Origin: Pontibacter fetidus
GTDB lineage: Bacteria; Bacteroidota; Bacteroidia; Cytophagales; Hymenobacteraceae
Length of the DNA: 64,000 nucleotides
Direction: 5' to 3'
NCBI RefSeq assembly: GCF_010119545.1
Contig: NZ_JAAEAA010000016.1
Location: 1 to 64,000 of the forward strand
Every line of letters starts with the position of its first letter. The stretch's first letter is position 1. Position numbers and translations under genes: made by a program. Under the pieces are notes generated by a model that did not search any database, was not told the DNA's origin, and saw only the letters and a list, made by a program, of their open reading frames with translations. This document shows, in pieces, positions 56,425 through 63,408 of the stretch.

Positions 56425-56916
56425 ATGATGCATAAACCCGAAATACGGATGTGTGGCGAAAAAAAGTTGGTCGGCATGCAAATCCAAACATCTATGGCCG
56501 AAGATAACACTGTAGCCATGTGGCAACGGTTTATGCCCAGGCGTAACGAGATCAGCAATAAGGTAAATGAGTTACTATATTCGGTACAGGTATTTACTGG
56601 CGGCTTAGAACTGGAAGAGTTTACCCCTAAAACAGTTTTCGAGAAATGGGCCGGTGTAGAGGTTTCCGGCTTTAAGGAAATACCAGAAGGCATGCATACA
56701 TTTATATTACCTTCTGGCCTTTATGCTGTTTTCAATTATAAAGGTCCGACGAGTGCGTTTTATGAAGCAGCCCAATACATTTATGGCTCTTGGCTTCCGG
56801 AGTCGGTATACAAACTGGATGACAGGCCGCATTTTGATGTAATGGGCGAAAAGTACCTGGGGCCAAATAACCCTGAATCGGAAGAAGAAATATGGATTCC
56901 GGTAAAACTGCGGTAG
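56425..56916 (+). CDS. GyrI-like small-molecule-binding protein
   Basis: A 163-residue protein of the GyrI/AraC effector-binding fold. It shows MCGEKKLVGMQIQTSMAEDNTVAMWQRFMPRR near the start, a central VQVFTGGLELEEFTPKTVFEKWAGVEVSGF, FILPSGLYAVFNYKGPTSAFYEAAQYIYGSWLPE, and HFDVMGEKYLGPNNPESEEEIWIPVK at the end. This family binds hydrophobic cations or other ligands and in some cases protects DNA gyrase. It lies 17 bases after mutS on the same strand, a likely cotranscript. The ligand is unknown. Confidence 0.83.
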   Translation: MMHKPEIRMCGEKKLVGMQIQTSMAEDNTVAMWQRFMPRRNEISNKVNELLYSVQVFTGGLELEEFTPKTVFEKWAGVEVSGFKEIPEGMHTFILPSGLYAVFNYKGPTSAFYEAAQYIYGSWLPESVYKLDDRPHFDVMGEKYLGPNNPESEEEIWIPVKLR

Positions 56917-57037
56917 AAAGTATAGCCAGAGGCACATTTTAAACTATAAAATCAGGTGTCGGAAAAATATTATGAAATTTTTCTTCCTGAAAATCAGCTT
57001 AAAACGCTAAAACCAAAGATTTTTTTTACACAGGCTA

Positions 57038-57067
57038 TTGACAAGTGGATTTTTGTCTATATCTTTG
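57038..57067 (+). promoter_or_regulatory. promoter of tRNA-Gly
   Basis: TTG at 57038-57040, 19 bases, TATCTTTG at 57060-57067: exact Bacteroidota consensus. Transcription should start near 57074, 45 bases upstream of tRNA-Gly. Confidence 0.85.
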
Positions 57068-57118
57068 TATCACTAAATCGCTGGGACGGAAACGAAAAGC
57101 GAAATAGTAAGACTAAAA

Positions 57119-57191
57119 GCGGGAGTAGCTCAGTTGGTAGAGCGCGACCTTGCCAAGGTCGAGGTCGCGAGTTCGAACCTCGTCTCCCGCT
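57119..57191 (+). tRNA. tRNA-Gly (GCC anticodon)
   Basis: GCGGGAG (5') pairs with CTCCCGC (3') plus discriminator T. The anticodon stem-loop CGACCTTGCCAAGGTCG shows GCC, and the T arm is GAGTTCGAACCTC. The length is 73 nt. CCA is not encoded. Confidence 0.96.
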
Positions 57192-57206
57192 CAAAAAAAG
57201 GCAGAT

Positions 57207-57240
57207 AAAGACGTTGTGTTAAACAACGTCTTTGTTTTTT
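57207..57240 (+). terminator. terminator between the tRNA genes
   Basis: AAAGACGTTG...CAACGTCTTT followed by GTTTTTT. It separates tRNA-Gly from tRNA-Leu. Confidence 0.8.
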
Positions 57241-57273
57241 AAAGTCACCCTTCGGATGTCGTCCGGATGGCTT

Positions 57274-57357
57274 GCCGGGATGGTGGAACTGGTAGACACG
57301 CAAGACTTAAAATCTTGTGAGCGCAAGCTCGTGCGGGTTCGATTCCCGCTCCTGGTA
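57274..57357 (+). tRNA. tRNA-Leu (TAA anticodon), integration site candidate
   Basis: The 5' arm GCCGGGA pairs with TCCTGGT (two G-T wobbles, one at the first pair). The anticodon stem-loop AAGACTTAAAATCTT shows TAA. The long variable arm TGAGCGCAAGCTCG is a leucine feature and the T arm is GGTTCGATTCCC. The length is about 84 nt. A tyrosine integrase gene starts 208 bases downstream, which suggests that the 3' half is the attachment site. No second copy of the 3' end was seen in the window. Confidence 0.9.
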
Positions 57358-57391
57358 CTCTTGCCCCTATATAGGGAAAACAAAAGAAAGT

Positions 57392-57427
57392 AAAAACCCG
57401 CTTAAATTTAGTTTTAAGCGGGTTTTT
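57392..57427 (+). terminator. terminator after tRNA-Leu
   Basis: AAAAACCCGCTTAAA...TTTAAGCGGGTTTTT, a perfect stem with T-runs both ways. Confidence 0.85.
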
Positions 57428-57470
57428 GCGTTTTCAGCCCTTCCTTGTTTTCCCTTTTTTAGCCCTTGTT

Positions 57471-57499
57471 TTGTTACTTTTTGTTACTCATTTGTTACT
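57471..57499 (+). repeat. three direct repeats TTGTTACT upstream of the integrase
   Basis: TTGTTACT occurs at 57471, 57481 and 57492, spaced 10 and 11 bases, so the copies lie on one face of the helix. They sit between the tRNA-Leu attachment region and the integrase GTG. They may be integrase arm-type sites or an operator. Confidence 0.7.
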
Positions 57500-57564
57500 C
57501 GATTATTTTCAATTATCGTTTAATATGTTATATTTGATAACAAAGGAATACAAAAGAGCAGCAA

Positions 57565-58653
57565 GTGAAAAAGAAAGCCCCCAAAGAACCTGTCAGGCTC
57601 AGAGAAAAAAAGCTGAGCAACGGCAACCTCAGCCTGTACCTGGATTATTACCAAGCAGGGAAAAGGCAATATGAGTTCCTGAAGCTTTATTTGATCGCCA
57701 AACCTAAGAATACCTTAGACAGGCAATCCAATCAGACAACGTTGGAGCTTGCCAACCGGATAAAGGCCAAGCGTACGGAAGAGGTTTACCTGGGCACATT
57801 CGACCTGAAAGGCAAGAATCAGGGGGCTGCTGACTTTGTGCAGTATTATCAGGCGTATGTGAAGGCTTACGCCAAGTCAGACTACAATACGATGGCTGCC
57901 TGTTTTAAGCGGTTTAAAGACTTTCTGAAGGACACTTATGCAAAAGAGCGCCTGCTCTGCAAAGAGCTAACCCCGAATCTCATACTTGGCTTCAAGGATT
58001 ATCTGGAATCCAAGCAGACGGGGGAAGGACCACAGACCTATTTCAGCCGCTTTAAGAAAGTGGTCAAGCATGGCATACGGGAAAATTTGTTCCCACATTA
58101 CCCGCTCCCCGAGAACGTAAAATTCAAAGGCAGTGGCATGAACAAAGGCATCCTGAGTTTAGACGAGATAAGCACCTTGGCCAAAACCCAATGTGGGAAC
58201 GACACTATCAAACGCGCTTTTCTTTTCGCCTGCAACACAGGCTTACGGTTCGGGGATATAAAAGCCCTGCAATGGCAGGATATTAATGGTACTGAGCTTG
58301 CTATCAAACAAAATAAAACCCAGCAGATCCACCGCCTAAGATTAAACCAAAATGCTTTAAAGTTGATAGGAGAGCGGAATAGTGCTAAGGAACTGGTGTT
58401 TGTTTTGCCCTCATTTGAAGGTTCAGTGAAAACAATTAACAATTGGGCAAAAAGGGCAGGCATTGATAAGCGAATTACCTGGCACAGCGCCCGACATTCC
58501 TTTGCTACCAACATACTTTTATTGGGGTATGATATTAAGACCCTATCTCAGTTGTTGGGGCACACTTCTATCCAGCATACACAGAAGTACCTTACCATTG
58601 CAGATGAGCGGAAAGTCCAGGCTGTTAATGCATTGCCTGACCTAGATTTTTAA
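57565..58653 (+). CDS. tyrosine recombinase (integrase)
   Basis: A 362-residue site-specific recombinase. Residues about 1-90 form an arm-binding region (QYEFLKLYLIAKP, TEEVYLGTFDL). About 90-180 are the SAM-like core-binding domain (DFVQYYQAYVKAYAKSDYNT). The catalytic domain holds Arg near 226 (GLRFGDIKALQW), the H-x-x-R motif near 306-309 (WHSARHSFATNI), the later His (LGHTSIQHTQKYL) and the nucleophile Tyr near 341. It is of the Bacteroidota conjugative-element/phage type. The start codon is GTG at 57565, preceded by direct repeats TTGTTACT. It sits directly after tRNA-Leu and should insert the element there. CTATAG motifs are absent. Confidence 0.93.
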   Translation: MKKKAPKEPVRLREKKLSNGNLSLYLDYYQAGKRQYEFLKLYLIAKPKNTLDRQSNQTTLELANRIKAKRTEEVYLGTFDLKGKNQGAADFVQYYQAYVKAYAKSDYNTMAACFKRFKDFLKDTYAKERLLCKELTPNLILGFKDYLESKQTGEGPQTYFSRFKKVVKHGIRENLFPHYPLPENVKFKGSGMNKGILSLDEISTLAKTQCGNDTIKRAFLFACNTGLRFGDIKALQWQDINGTELAIKQNKTQQIHRLRLNQNALKLIGERNSAKELVFVLPSFEGSVKTINNWAKRAGIDKRITWHSARHSFATNILLLGYDIKTLSQLLGHTSIQHTQKYLTIADERKVQAVNALPDLDF

Positions 58654-58707
58654 GGATTATTCATTCGAAATGAGCAAGTATTAGGACACCTGATTTAAAC
58701 ATTAGTT

Positions 58708-59571
58708 ATGATCAAATATACTTACCAAGCTTGGCGAGAAGGAAAATCCTTGCCACCAGATTTAACGCGTTTGGTTTTCTTTAGTGAACTAACTGAAGAA
58801 GATTATATTAGAATTAGTGGAGAGCAGCATAAAGCTTTTAAGTATGTTGTCGAGAGCGAGCTAAAGCAGAGGATAGAACGTTTTCTGTATAAGTTTGATG
58901 AGACAGCATTAAAAAGCCACCAAATAGAACTTGAGATTTTAGGACAGGAAGAAGGATTAGCTAAGAAAAAAGAGCAATTTCCTGATGCTTATGATATAGC
59001 TGCTTCAAACCATTTAAAGGTGGGTGAGGGGCTAACTTATAAGGAAATACAAAAGATTTACAGTAAGGATAATAAGGAAAGTGAGTTTGTTCTGGCTATC
59101 AATTGTATTGACTCCCCTCTCAGGTTAATCGTAGATTTGGAATTTCTTCAGTGGTTAAAGTGGCTGCATAAGAAAGAGAAGAAAGCTGAAGATGTATTAT
59201 TCAGTAAGTTTTATGAAAATGCTTGCGATTCCAATCATGGAGACATTTTAGAGAATAATAACTGGTCTAGTTTATTTAAAGATCCGACCGAAGCTGATAA
59301 AATACTCGATCTTATAGCAGAGCACCTCTCCAGTTCAGGTCAATGGCTAACAGAGCCTAAGGGAAGGTACATGGTTGCCTTATGCACAGAGCTGGAGTAT
59401 AAGGGCTATTTTAAGAATACAAGTAATACTGTAAAAGCCAGCAGCTTCAATGCTCAGTTCGGCTTATCTCTAAATCAGAAGAACTTCCAGCCTAACCGGA
59501 GAGGAGATGCTGATTTTTATAGAGAAAATTTTAGTTGCATACCTCCTTACAAGCCGAAGAAGCGTGTTTGA
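58708..59571 (+). CDS. mobile-element protein of unknown function, 287 residues
   Basis: An A+T-rich, soluble 287-residue protein without signal peptide. It is strongly helical and charged in the middle (KSHQIELEILGQEEGLAKKKEQF). The C-terminal part, VALCTELEYKGYFKNTSNTVKASSFNAQFGLSLNQKNFQPNRRG, looks like a small DNA- or protein-binding end seen in other Bacteroidota integrative elements, from memory. I recognise no named domain. It follows the integrase by 54 bases and ends where a nested palindrome starts. Base composition differs from the surrounding chromosome. Confidence 0.65.
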   Translation: MIKYTYQAWREGKSLPPDLTRLVFFSELTEEDYIRISGEQHKAFKYVVESELKQRIERFLYKFDETALKSHQIELEILGQEEGLAKKKEQFPDAYDIAASNHLKVGEGLTYKEIQKIYSKDNKESEFVLAINCIDSPLRLIVDLEFLQWLKWLHKKEKKAEDVLFSKFYENACDSNHGDILENNNWSSLFKDPTEADKILDLIAEHLSSSGQWLTEPKGRYMVALCTELEYKGYFKNTSNTVKASSFNAQFGLSLNQKNFQPNRRGDADFYRENFSCIPPYKPKKRV

Positions 59572-59619
59572 GTTGTTCCATTTGTTCCTTTTTTGTTCCA
59601 TTGGAACAAATGGAACAAC
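59572..59619. repeat. nested palindrome of TTGTTCC half-sites
   Basis: GTTGTTCCATTTGTTCC (59572-59588) is exactly complementary to GGAACAAATGGAACAAC (59603-59619). Inside, TTTGTTCCATTGGAACAAA is itself a perfect palindrome, so two hairpins compete. It starts on the base after the stop of the 287-residue gene. It may be a terminator, operator or nicking-type origin. Confidence 0.75.
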
Positions 59620-59648
59620 TTCTTTTCCCGCCTTTACAATCTTTGCTC

Positions 59649-59677
59649 TTGTTAACAATTAAAGGATTGGCCAATCC
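59649..59677. repeat. two short palindromes before the HTH gene
   Basis: TTGTTAACAA (59649-59658) and GGATTGGCCAATCC (59664-59677) are perfect palindromes within 30 bases, 28 bases before the HTH gene. They could be operators. Confidence 0.6.
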
Positions 59678-59704
59678 ATTTCTTCAACCTACAAAACAAA
59701 AGAA

Positions 59705-60007
59705 ATGGAATTACAAGAGCTGGAGCAAAGGCTACTAAACATTGAGTCCCTGCTTCTTTCCCAAAAAACGGTATTAAACTTCGATGAGGCAGCCGCCTAT
59801 ACCGGCTTATCAAAGAGTTACTTGTACAAGCTGACTTCTTCAGCGCGAATACCACATTTCAAACCTCAGGGTAAGCATATTTACTTTAATAAGCTGGAGG
59901 TGGATATGTGGCTACAGCGGAACCCAACGAAGCCAATAGACGGTGCTGATATAGAAGAACAGGCAGAGACCTATATCACCCTGAAACGAATGGGAGGCTT
60001 GCGATGA
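59705..60007 (+). CDS. excisionase-like helix-turn-helix protein
   Basis: A 100-residue DNA-binding protein with a coiled-coil-like start (MELQELEQRLLNIESLLL) and an excisionase/MerR-type winged helix: NFDEAAAYTGLSKSYLYKLTSSARIPHFKPQGKHIYFNKLEVDMWLQRN. The typical pattern is a first helix, the K-L-x-S-x-x-I-P-x-x-K wing and the final W. Such proteins direct integrase towards excision or control copy number. It follows a cluster of palindromes that may be its operators. The last part is acidic. It ends 48 bases before the replication gene. Confidence 0.82.
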   Translation: MELQELEQRLLNIESLLLSQKTVLNFDEAAAYTGLSKSYLYKLTSSARIPHFKPQGKHIYFNKLEVDMWLQRNPTKPIDGADIEEQAETYITLKRMGGLR

Positions 60008-60055
60008 TGAAGCTATATAGTAAGAAGTCTCTAATGACAGTTTTTGTCAAGAGCT

Positions 60056-60982
60056 ATGTACGATACATTGCATCTTAGGCTACGGAAAGAGGTGGTTGGA
60101 GATGATATGTTTTATTGCCTTCCGATCCTGAGTAATATAGCAGAAACAACATGGAAAGATGGCCGAATTTACATTACAGGAAATATCGGTAATTGCCTTG
60201 TGAGTATTTCTGAAAATGGGATGAGCATCAAAGGCAGCCTGTCAAAATTCTATCTAGGATCCAATCTCTATACTTTAACCAGAAAGGATACTAAACTAGC
60301 TTTTGAACTGATGGCGGATACCCTGCATCTTCCGATTCACCGTGCAGTTGTCTCCAGATTGGATATCGGTCTGAACCTAGAGACTCAGTATACGCCAGAA
60401 CTTTATTACCGCTACCTGGGGCCTTCCAACTATTACAAACGGTTGACTCAGCCTCAAAGCATTACCTATCAGAATAAGCGCCGCAGTAAGAAGTTTTATA
60501 ATAAGGCAGCAGAATGTAGAAGTACAGGGGTTGTACTTCCACTTTTATACCAAGACAAGAATCTGCTAAGGTATGAAGTGAGCTACCTGCAGCGACTGCG
60601 GAGCCAGTTTAAAATAGGCGTTATAACACCGGACACCCTTACAAATGAGCCTTTTTACTTTAAACTTATCGACTGTTGGGTTAATGAATATGAATCCATT
60701 AACAAAGTAAAATCAATAAGCATGAACACGAATCATATCAGAACTCCTAAAGATTATTTAAGGCAAGTTGCAGCTATGGCCATCTTAGAGCAAGGAATCG
60801 ACTCACATTTGGATTATGTAGACTTGCTTAAGAATCAAAACAAGTTCAAGAAAGTCGAATATTACTCCAGGCTGAGGCGTGATATTAGAAAACTTGCAGC
60901 AACCAAGATCTCGTGCGATATGCCCGAGTTGATACAGGAATTAAATCAGAAAGTAGATCAGGCAAGATTACACTTCAACTAA
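60056..60982 (+). CDS. rolling-circle replication initiator-like protein (gene II/X type)
   Basis: A 308-residue protein. I read it as a filamentous-phage gene II-like or plasmid Rep protein. The N-terminus MYDTLHLRLR is typical of Bacteroidota phage/plasmid replication proteins. It then has VSRLDIGLN (matching the SRID-type metal or core motif of gpII), SITYQNKRRSKKFYNKAAE (the strand and K/Y stretch), and LLRYEVSYLQRL (matching the LVRFEARIGR motif). The C-terminal part is helical. The catalytic Tyr cannot be fixed by eye. It would nick and replicate the excised circle. The ATG at 60056 is chosen over a TTG at 60044. No coat or assembly genes are visible, so a complete inovirus is not supported. 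Confidence 0.65.
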   Translation: MYDTLHLRLRKEVVGDDMFYCLPILSNIAETTWKDGRIYITGNIGNCLVSISENGMSIKGSLSKFYLGSNLYTLTRKDTKLAFELMADTLHLPIHRAVVSRLDIGLNLETQYTPELYYRYLGPSNYYKRLTQPQSITYQNKRRSKKFYNKAAECRSTGVVLPLLYQDKNLLRYEVSYLQRLRSQFKIGVITPDTLTNEPFYFKLIDCWVNEYESINKVKSISMNTNHIRTPKDYLRQVAAMAILEQGIDSHLDYVDLLKNQNKFKKVEYYSRLRRDIRKLAATKISCDMPELIQELNQKVDQARLHFN

Positions 60983-61042
60983 ACGCTTTGCTGTATTAGA
61001 ACTGCTTTTAAAAAGAACAAAAATTTACAAAATGTCAAAATC

Positions 61043-61357
61043 ATGGGACTAAAGAAAGGCATGACCAACAACCCCGGCGGCCGACCGCTAGGGACAGTCA
61101 ACAAAGTAACTAGAAGTTTAAGGGAGCGCATCAATGCTTTCTTGGAAGATAACTTCATCTTAATCGAAGAAGATTTTAAGCTCCTTGACTCGAAGGAGAG
61201 AACCATTTTCTACACGAAGCTGCTAGCTTTTGGGCTTCCCACTTTAAAAGCCATCGACTATACCAATAGTATCAATAGCAAGCTAGAGGGTTTATCAGAT
61301 GAGCAACTAAACATGATGATCGAAGCAGTATTAAATGATACAAGTGATGAGTTATGA
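61043..61357 (+). CDS. small mobile-element protein with GRP-type N-terminus
   Basis: A 104-residue protein starting MGLKKGMTNNPGGRPLGTVNKVTRSLRERIN. This basic N-terminus (K-K-G-x-T-N-N-P-x-G-R-P-x-G-x-x-N-K) is common in phage small terminase-like and DUF5681-like proteins. The rest is helical and acidic (FLEDNFILIEEDFKLLDSKERTIFYTKLLAFGLPTLKAIDYTNSI). It may bind DNA ends or be a regulatory factor of the element. Its stop overlaps the next start (ATGA), so both are translated together. Confidence 0.65.
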   Translation: MGLKKGMTNNPGGRPLGTVNKVTRSLRERINAFLEDNFILIEEDFKLLDSKERTIFYTKLLAFGLPTLKAIDYTNSINSKLEGLSDEQLNMMIEAVLNDTSDEL

Positions 61358-61620
61358 AAGTATTAGACGTAAATAGCCCTGAACACAGGGCCTTTGTGAT
61401 TGAGGCAATTAAAAGTAAAGAAGCTTATCTGCTAAGGCAGCTAAAGTTTGCCTCAAAGTCTGGGCTATCACAATTGCTTCTTTTAGAATCCACTCTTGAT
61501 GCCCTGATGTTCTCAAGCTGGGAAGAGGAAAACCCTGACCAATATGTGATTTTTACAGATAAACCGTTTTATGAGTTTTTGGTCCGTGTGACGACTGAAG
61601 CCTATGGCTCTCCAGAATAG
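61354..61620 (+). CDS. hypothetical protein of the integrated element
   Basis: An 88-residue protein, cytoplasmic, with no recognised domain. It starts MKVLDVNSPEHRAFVIEAIKSKEAYLLRQLKFASKSGLSQ and ends with a short acidic and aromatic stretch (DQYVIFTDKPFYEFLVRV). The ATGA overlap with the preceding gene implies translational coupling and a joint role. It is the last gene before the terminator at 61651. Confidence 0.55.
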   Translation: MKVLDVNSPEHRAFVIEAIKSKEAYLLRQLKFASKSGLSQLLLLESTLDALMFSSWEEENPDQYVIFTDKPFYEFLVRVTTEAYGSPE

Positions 61621-61650
61621 TTGTAATTGGATTTATTTTTTATGTATTAA

Positions 61651-61687
61651 AATAAGAGAGGTTACCCCGTGGCCTCTCTTATTTTAT
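61651..61687 (+). terminator. terminator ending the acquired gene block
   Basis: AATAAGAGAGG...CCTCTCTTATT followed by TTAT; a clear boundary between the A+T-rich element genes and hsdM. Between 61688 and 61828 I see only an A+T-rich leader with TTGTTAC at 61774. Confidence 0.8.
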
Positions 61688-61828
61688 AGGTGCTGTATAT
61701 CAGTAGGTTGATGTCGATCTGTAGTTATAGTTAAATTTAAACTTGTTGTAAGTATATGAGTTTTACTATCTTGTTACATCTTGTAAGATTTACCATACAA
61801 GTATCTGGATTTACCTTCTATATTACCC

Positions 61829-63406
61829 ATGTCTGAAAACCACAAACGCCAATTAGAACAACAACTCTGGAACATCGCCAACACCCTGCGCGGCAAAATG
61901 GACGCTGACGAGTTCCGGGATTATATACTGGGCTTTATCTTCTACAAATACCTGTCTGAGAAGATGGAGCTGTATGCTAACAAGATACTAGCCGAGGACG
62001 GCATTAAGTATGCCGACATAAACGAAAACACCGAAGAAGGGCAGGAATACCTGGAGGCCATTAAAGAAGAAGCGCTTACCAGCCTGGGTTATTTCCTGAA
62101 GCCGGCGGAGCTGTTTAAGGAACTGGCCCGCAAAGGCAACTCCAACAGCAAAGAAGAAGGCGTGAGCAACTTTATACTGGATGAGCTGACGCAGGTGCTC
62201 AAGCACATTGAGCAGAGCACGATGGGCACCGAGAGCGAAGACGACTTTAACAAGCTATTCGAGGACCTGGATTTGACATCCACCAAGCTGGGCCGTACCG
62301 AAGCTGCCAAGAACGATTTGATTGCCAAAGTGCTGGGCCACCTGGATAAGATAGACTTTAAGCTGGAAGATACAGAAGCCGACGTGCTGGGCGATGCCTA
62401 CGAGTACCTGATCGGGCAGTTTGCGAGCGGCGCGGGCAAGAAAGCGGGTGAATTTTATACCCCACAGGAAGTGTCGAAGGTGCTGGCCAAGCTGGTGACT
62501 ACCGGAAAAACCAAGCTAAAATCGGTGTATGACCCTACCTGCGGCTCGGGCTCTTTGCTGTTGCGCGTGGCCAAGGAAGTAGACGAAGTTTCTAACTTTT
62601 ACGGACAGGAGCTGAACCGCACCACTTACAACCTGGCGCGCATGAACATGATCCTGCACGACGTGCACTTCCAGAAGTTCGACATACGGCAGGAAGACAC
62701 GCTGGAGCACCCACAGCACCTGGAGCAGCGCTTCGAGGCGATAGTTGCCAATCCGCCGTTCTCGGCAAACTGGAGTGCCAGCCCGCTGCATTTGTCCGAC
62801 GACCGCTTTAGCCAGTACGGCAAGCTGGCCCCGAGCTCTAAAGCCGACTTTGCCTTTGTGCAGCATATGGTACACCACCTGGCTGATAACGGAGCTATGG
62901 CAGTGGTGCTGCCGCATGGTGTGCTGTTCAGGGGCGGAGCCGAAGGGCATATACGCCAGTACCTGATCGAGGACCGCAACTACCTGGACGCCGTGATCGG
63001 ACTTCCAGCCAACATTTTCTACGGTACTAGCATTCCTACCTGCATCCTAGTGTTTAAGAAATGCCGCGAGCAGAACGACAATATCCTGTTTATAGATGCC
63101 AGTCAGTATTACGAGAAGGCCAAAACGCAGTGCTACCTGCGCGACATCGATATTGAAAAGATCATTACGACGTACCGCGAGCGCAAACCCGAGTTCAAGT
63201 ATAGCCATGTGGCCAGCCTGCAGGAGATTCGCGACAACGACTATAATCTGAACATTCCGCGCTACGTGGACACCTTTGAAGAGGAAGAATCTATAGACCT
63301 GAACGAAGTAGCTACCGCACTTGCCCAACTGGAAGACGAGATGCAAAGTACTGACCAAACTATAGCCGCGTTTTGCGCCGAGTTAGGTATAGCTAAACCT
63401 TTTTAA
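61829..63406 (+). CDS. hsdM: type I restriction-modification DNA methyltransferase subunit HsdM
   Basis: The adenine N6-methyltransferase of a type I restriction-modification system; with HsdS it methylates the recognition site. The 525 residues have an N-terminal helical domain (about 1-165), then motif I DPTCGSGSLLLR (about 235-246), VANPPFSANW (the NPPF motif, about 307) and FVQHMVHHLADNGAMAVVLPHGVLFRGG. The size is standard. G+C content and CTATAG motifs (about 63291, 63361) match the chromosome, unlike the preceding element. The hsdS start follows two bases after its stop. HsdR is not in the window. Confidence 0.94.
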   Translation: MSENHKRQLEQQLWNIANTLRGKMDADEFRDYILGFIFYKYLSEKMELYANKILAEDGIKYADINENTEEGQEYLEAIKEEALTSLGYFLKPAELFKELARKGNSNSKEEGVSNFILDELTQVLKHIEQSTMGTESEDDFNKLFEDLDLTSTKLGRTEAAKNDLIAKVLGHLDKIDFKLEDTEADVLGDAYEYLIGQFASGAGKKAGEFYTPQEVSKVLAKLVTTGKTKLKSVYDPTCGSGSLLLRVAKEVDEVSNFYGQELNRTTYNLARMNMILHDVHFQKFDIRQEDTLEHPQHLEQRFEAIVANPPFSANWSASPLHLSDDRFSQYGKLAPSSKADFAFVQHMVHHLADNGAMAVVLPHGVLFRGGAEGHIRQYLIEDRNYLDAVIGLPANIFYGTSIPTCILVFKKCREQNDNILFIDASQYYEKAKTQCYLRDIDIEKIITTYRERKPEFKYSHVASLQEIRDNDYNLNIPRYVDTFEEEESIDLNEVATALAQLEDEMQSTDQTIAAFCAELGIAKPF

Positions 63407-63408
63407 CT

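Noticed and set aside
56956-57222. Plus-strand frame of 88 codons overlapping tRNA-Gly
   Set aside because: It runs through the tRNA promoter and tRNA gene; not a credible protein.
57426-57674. Plus-strand frame of 82 codons at the integrase start
   Set aside because: It overlaps the integrase in another frame and covers the TTGTTACT repeats; the integrase frame has clear domains.
57274-61687. Complete filamentous prophage
   Set aside because: Only an initiator-like protein supports this; no Zot-type ATPase, coat genes or secretin are present.
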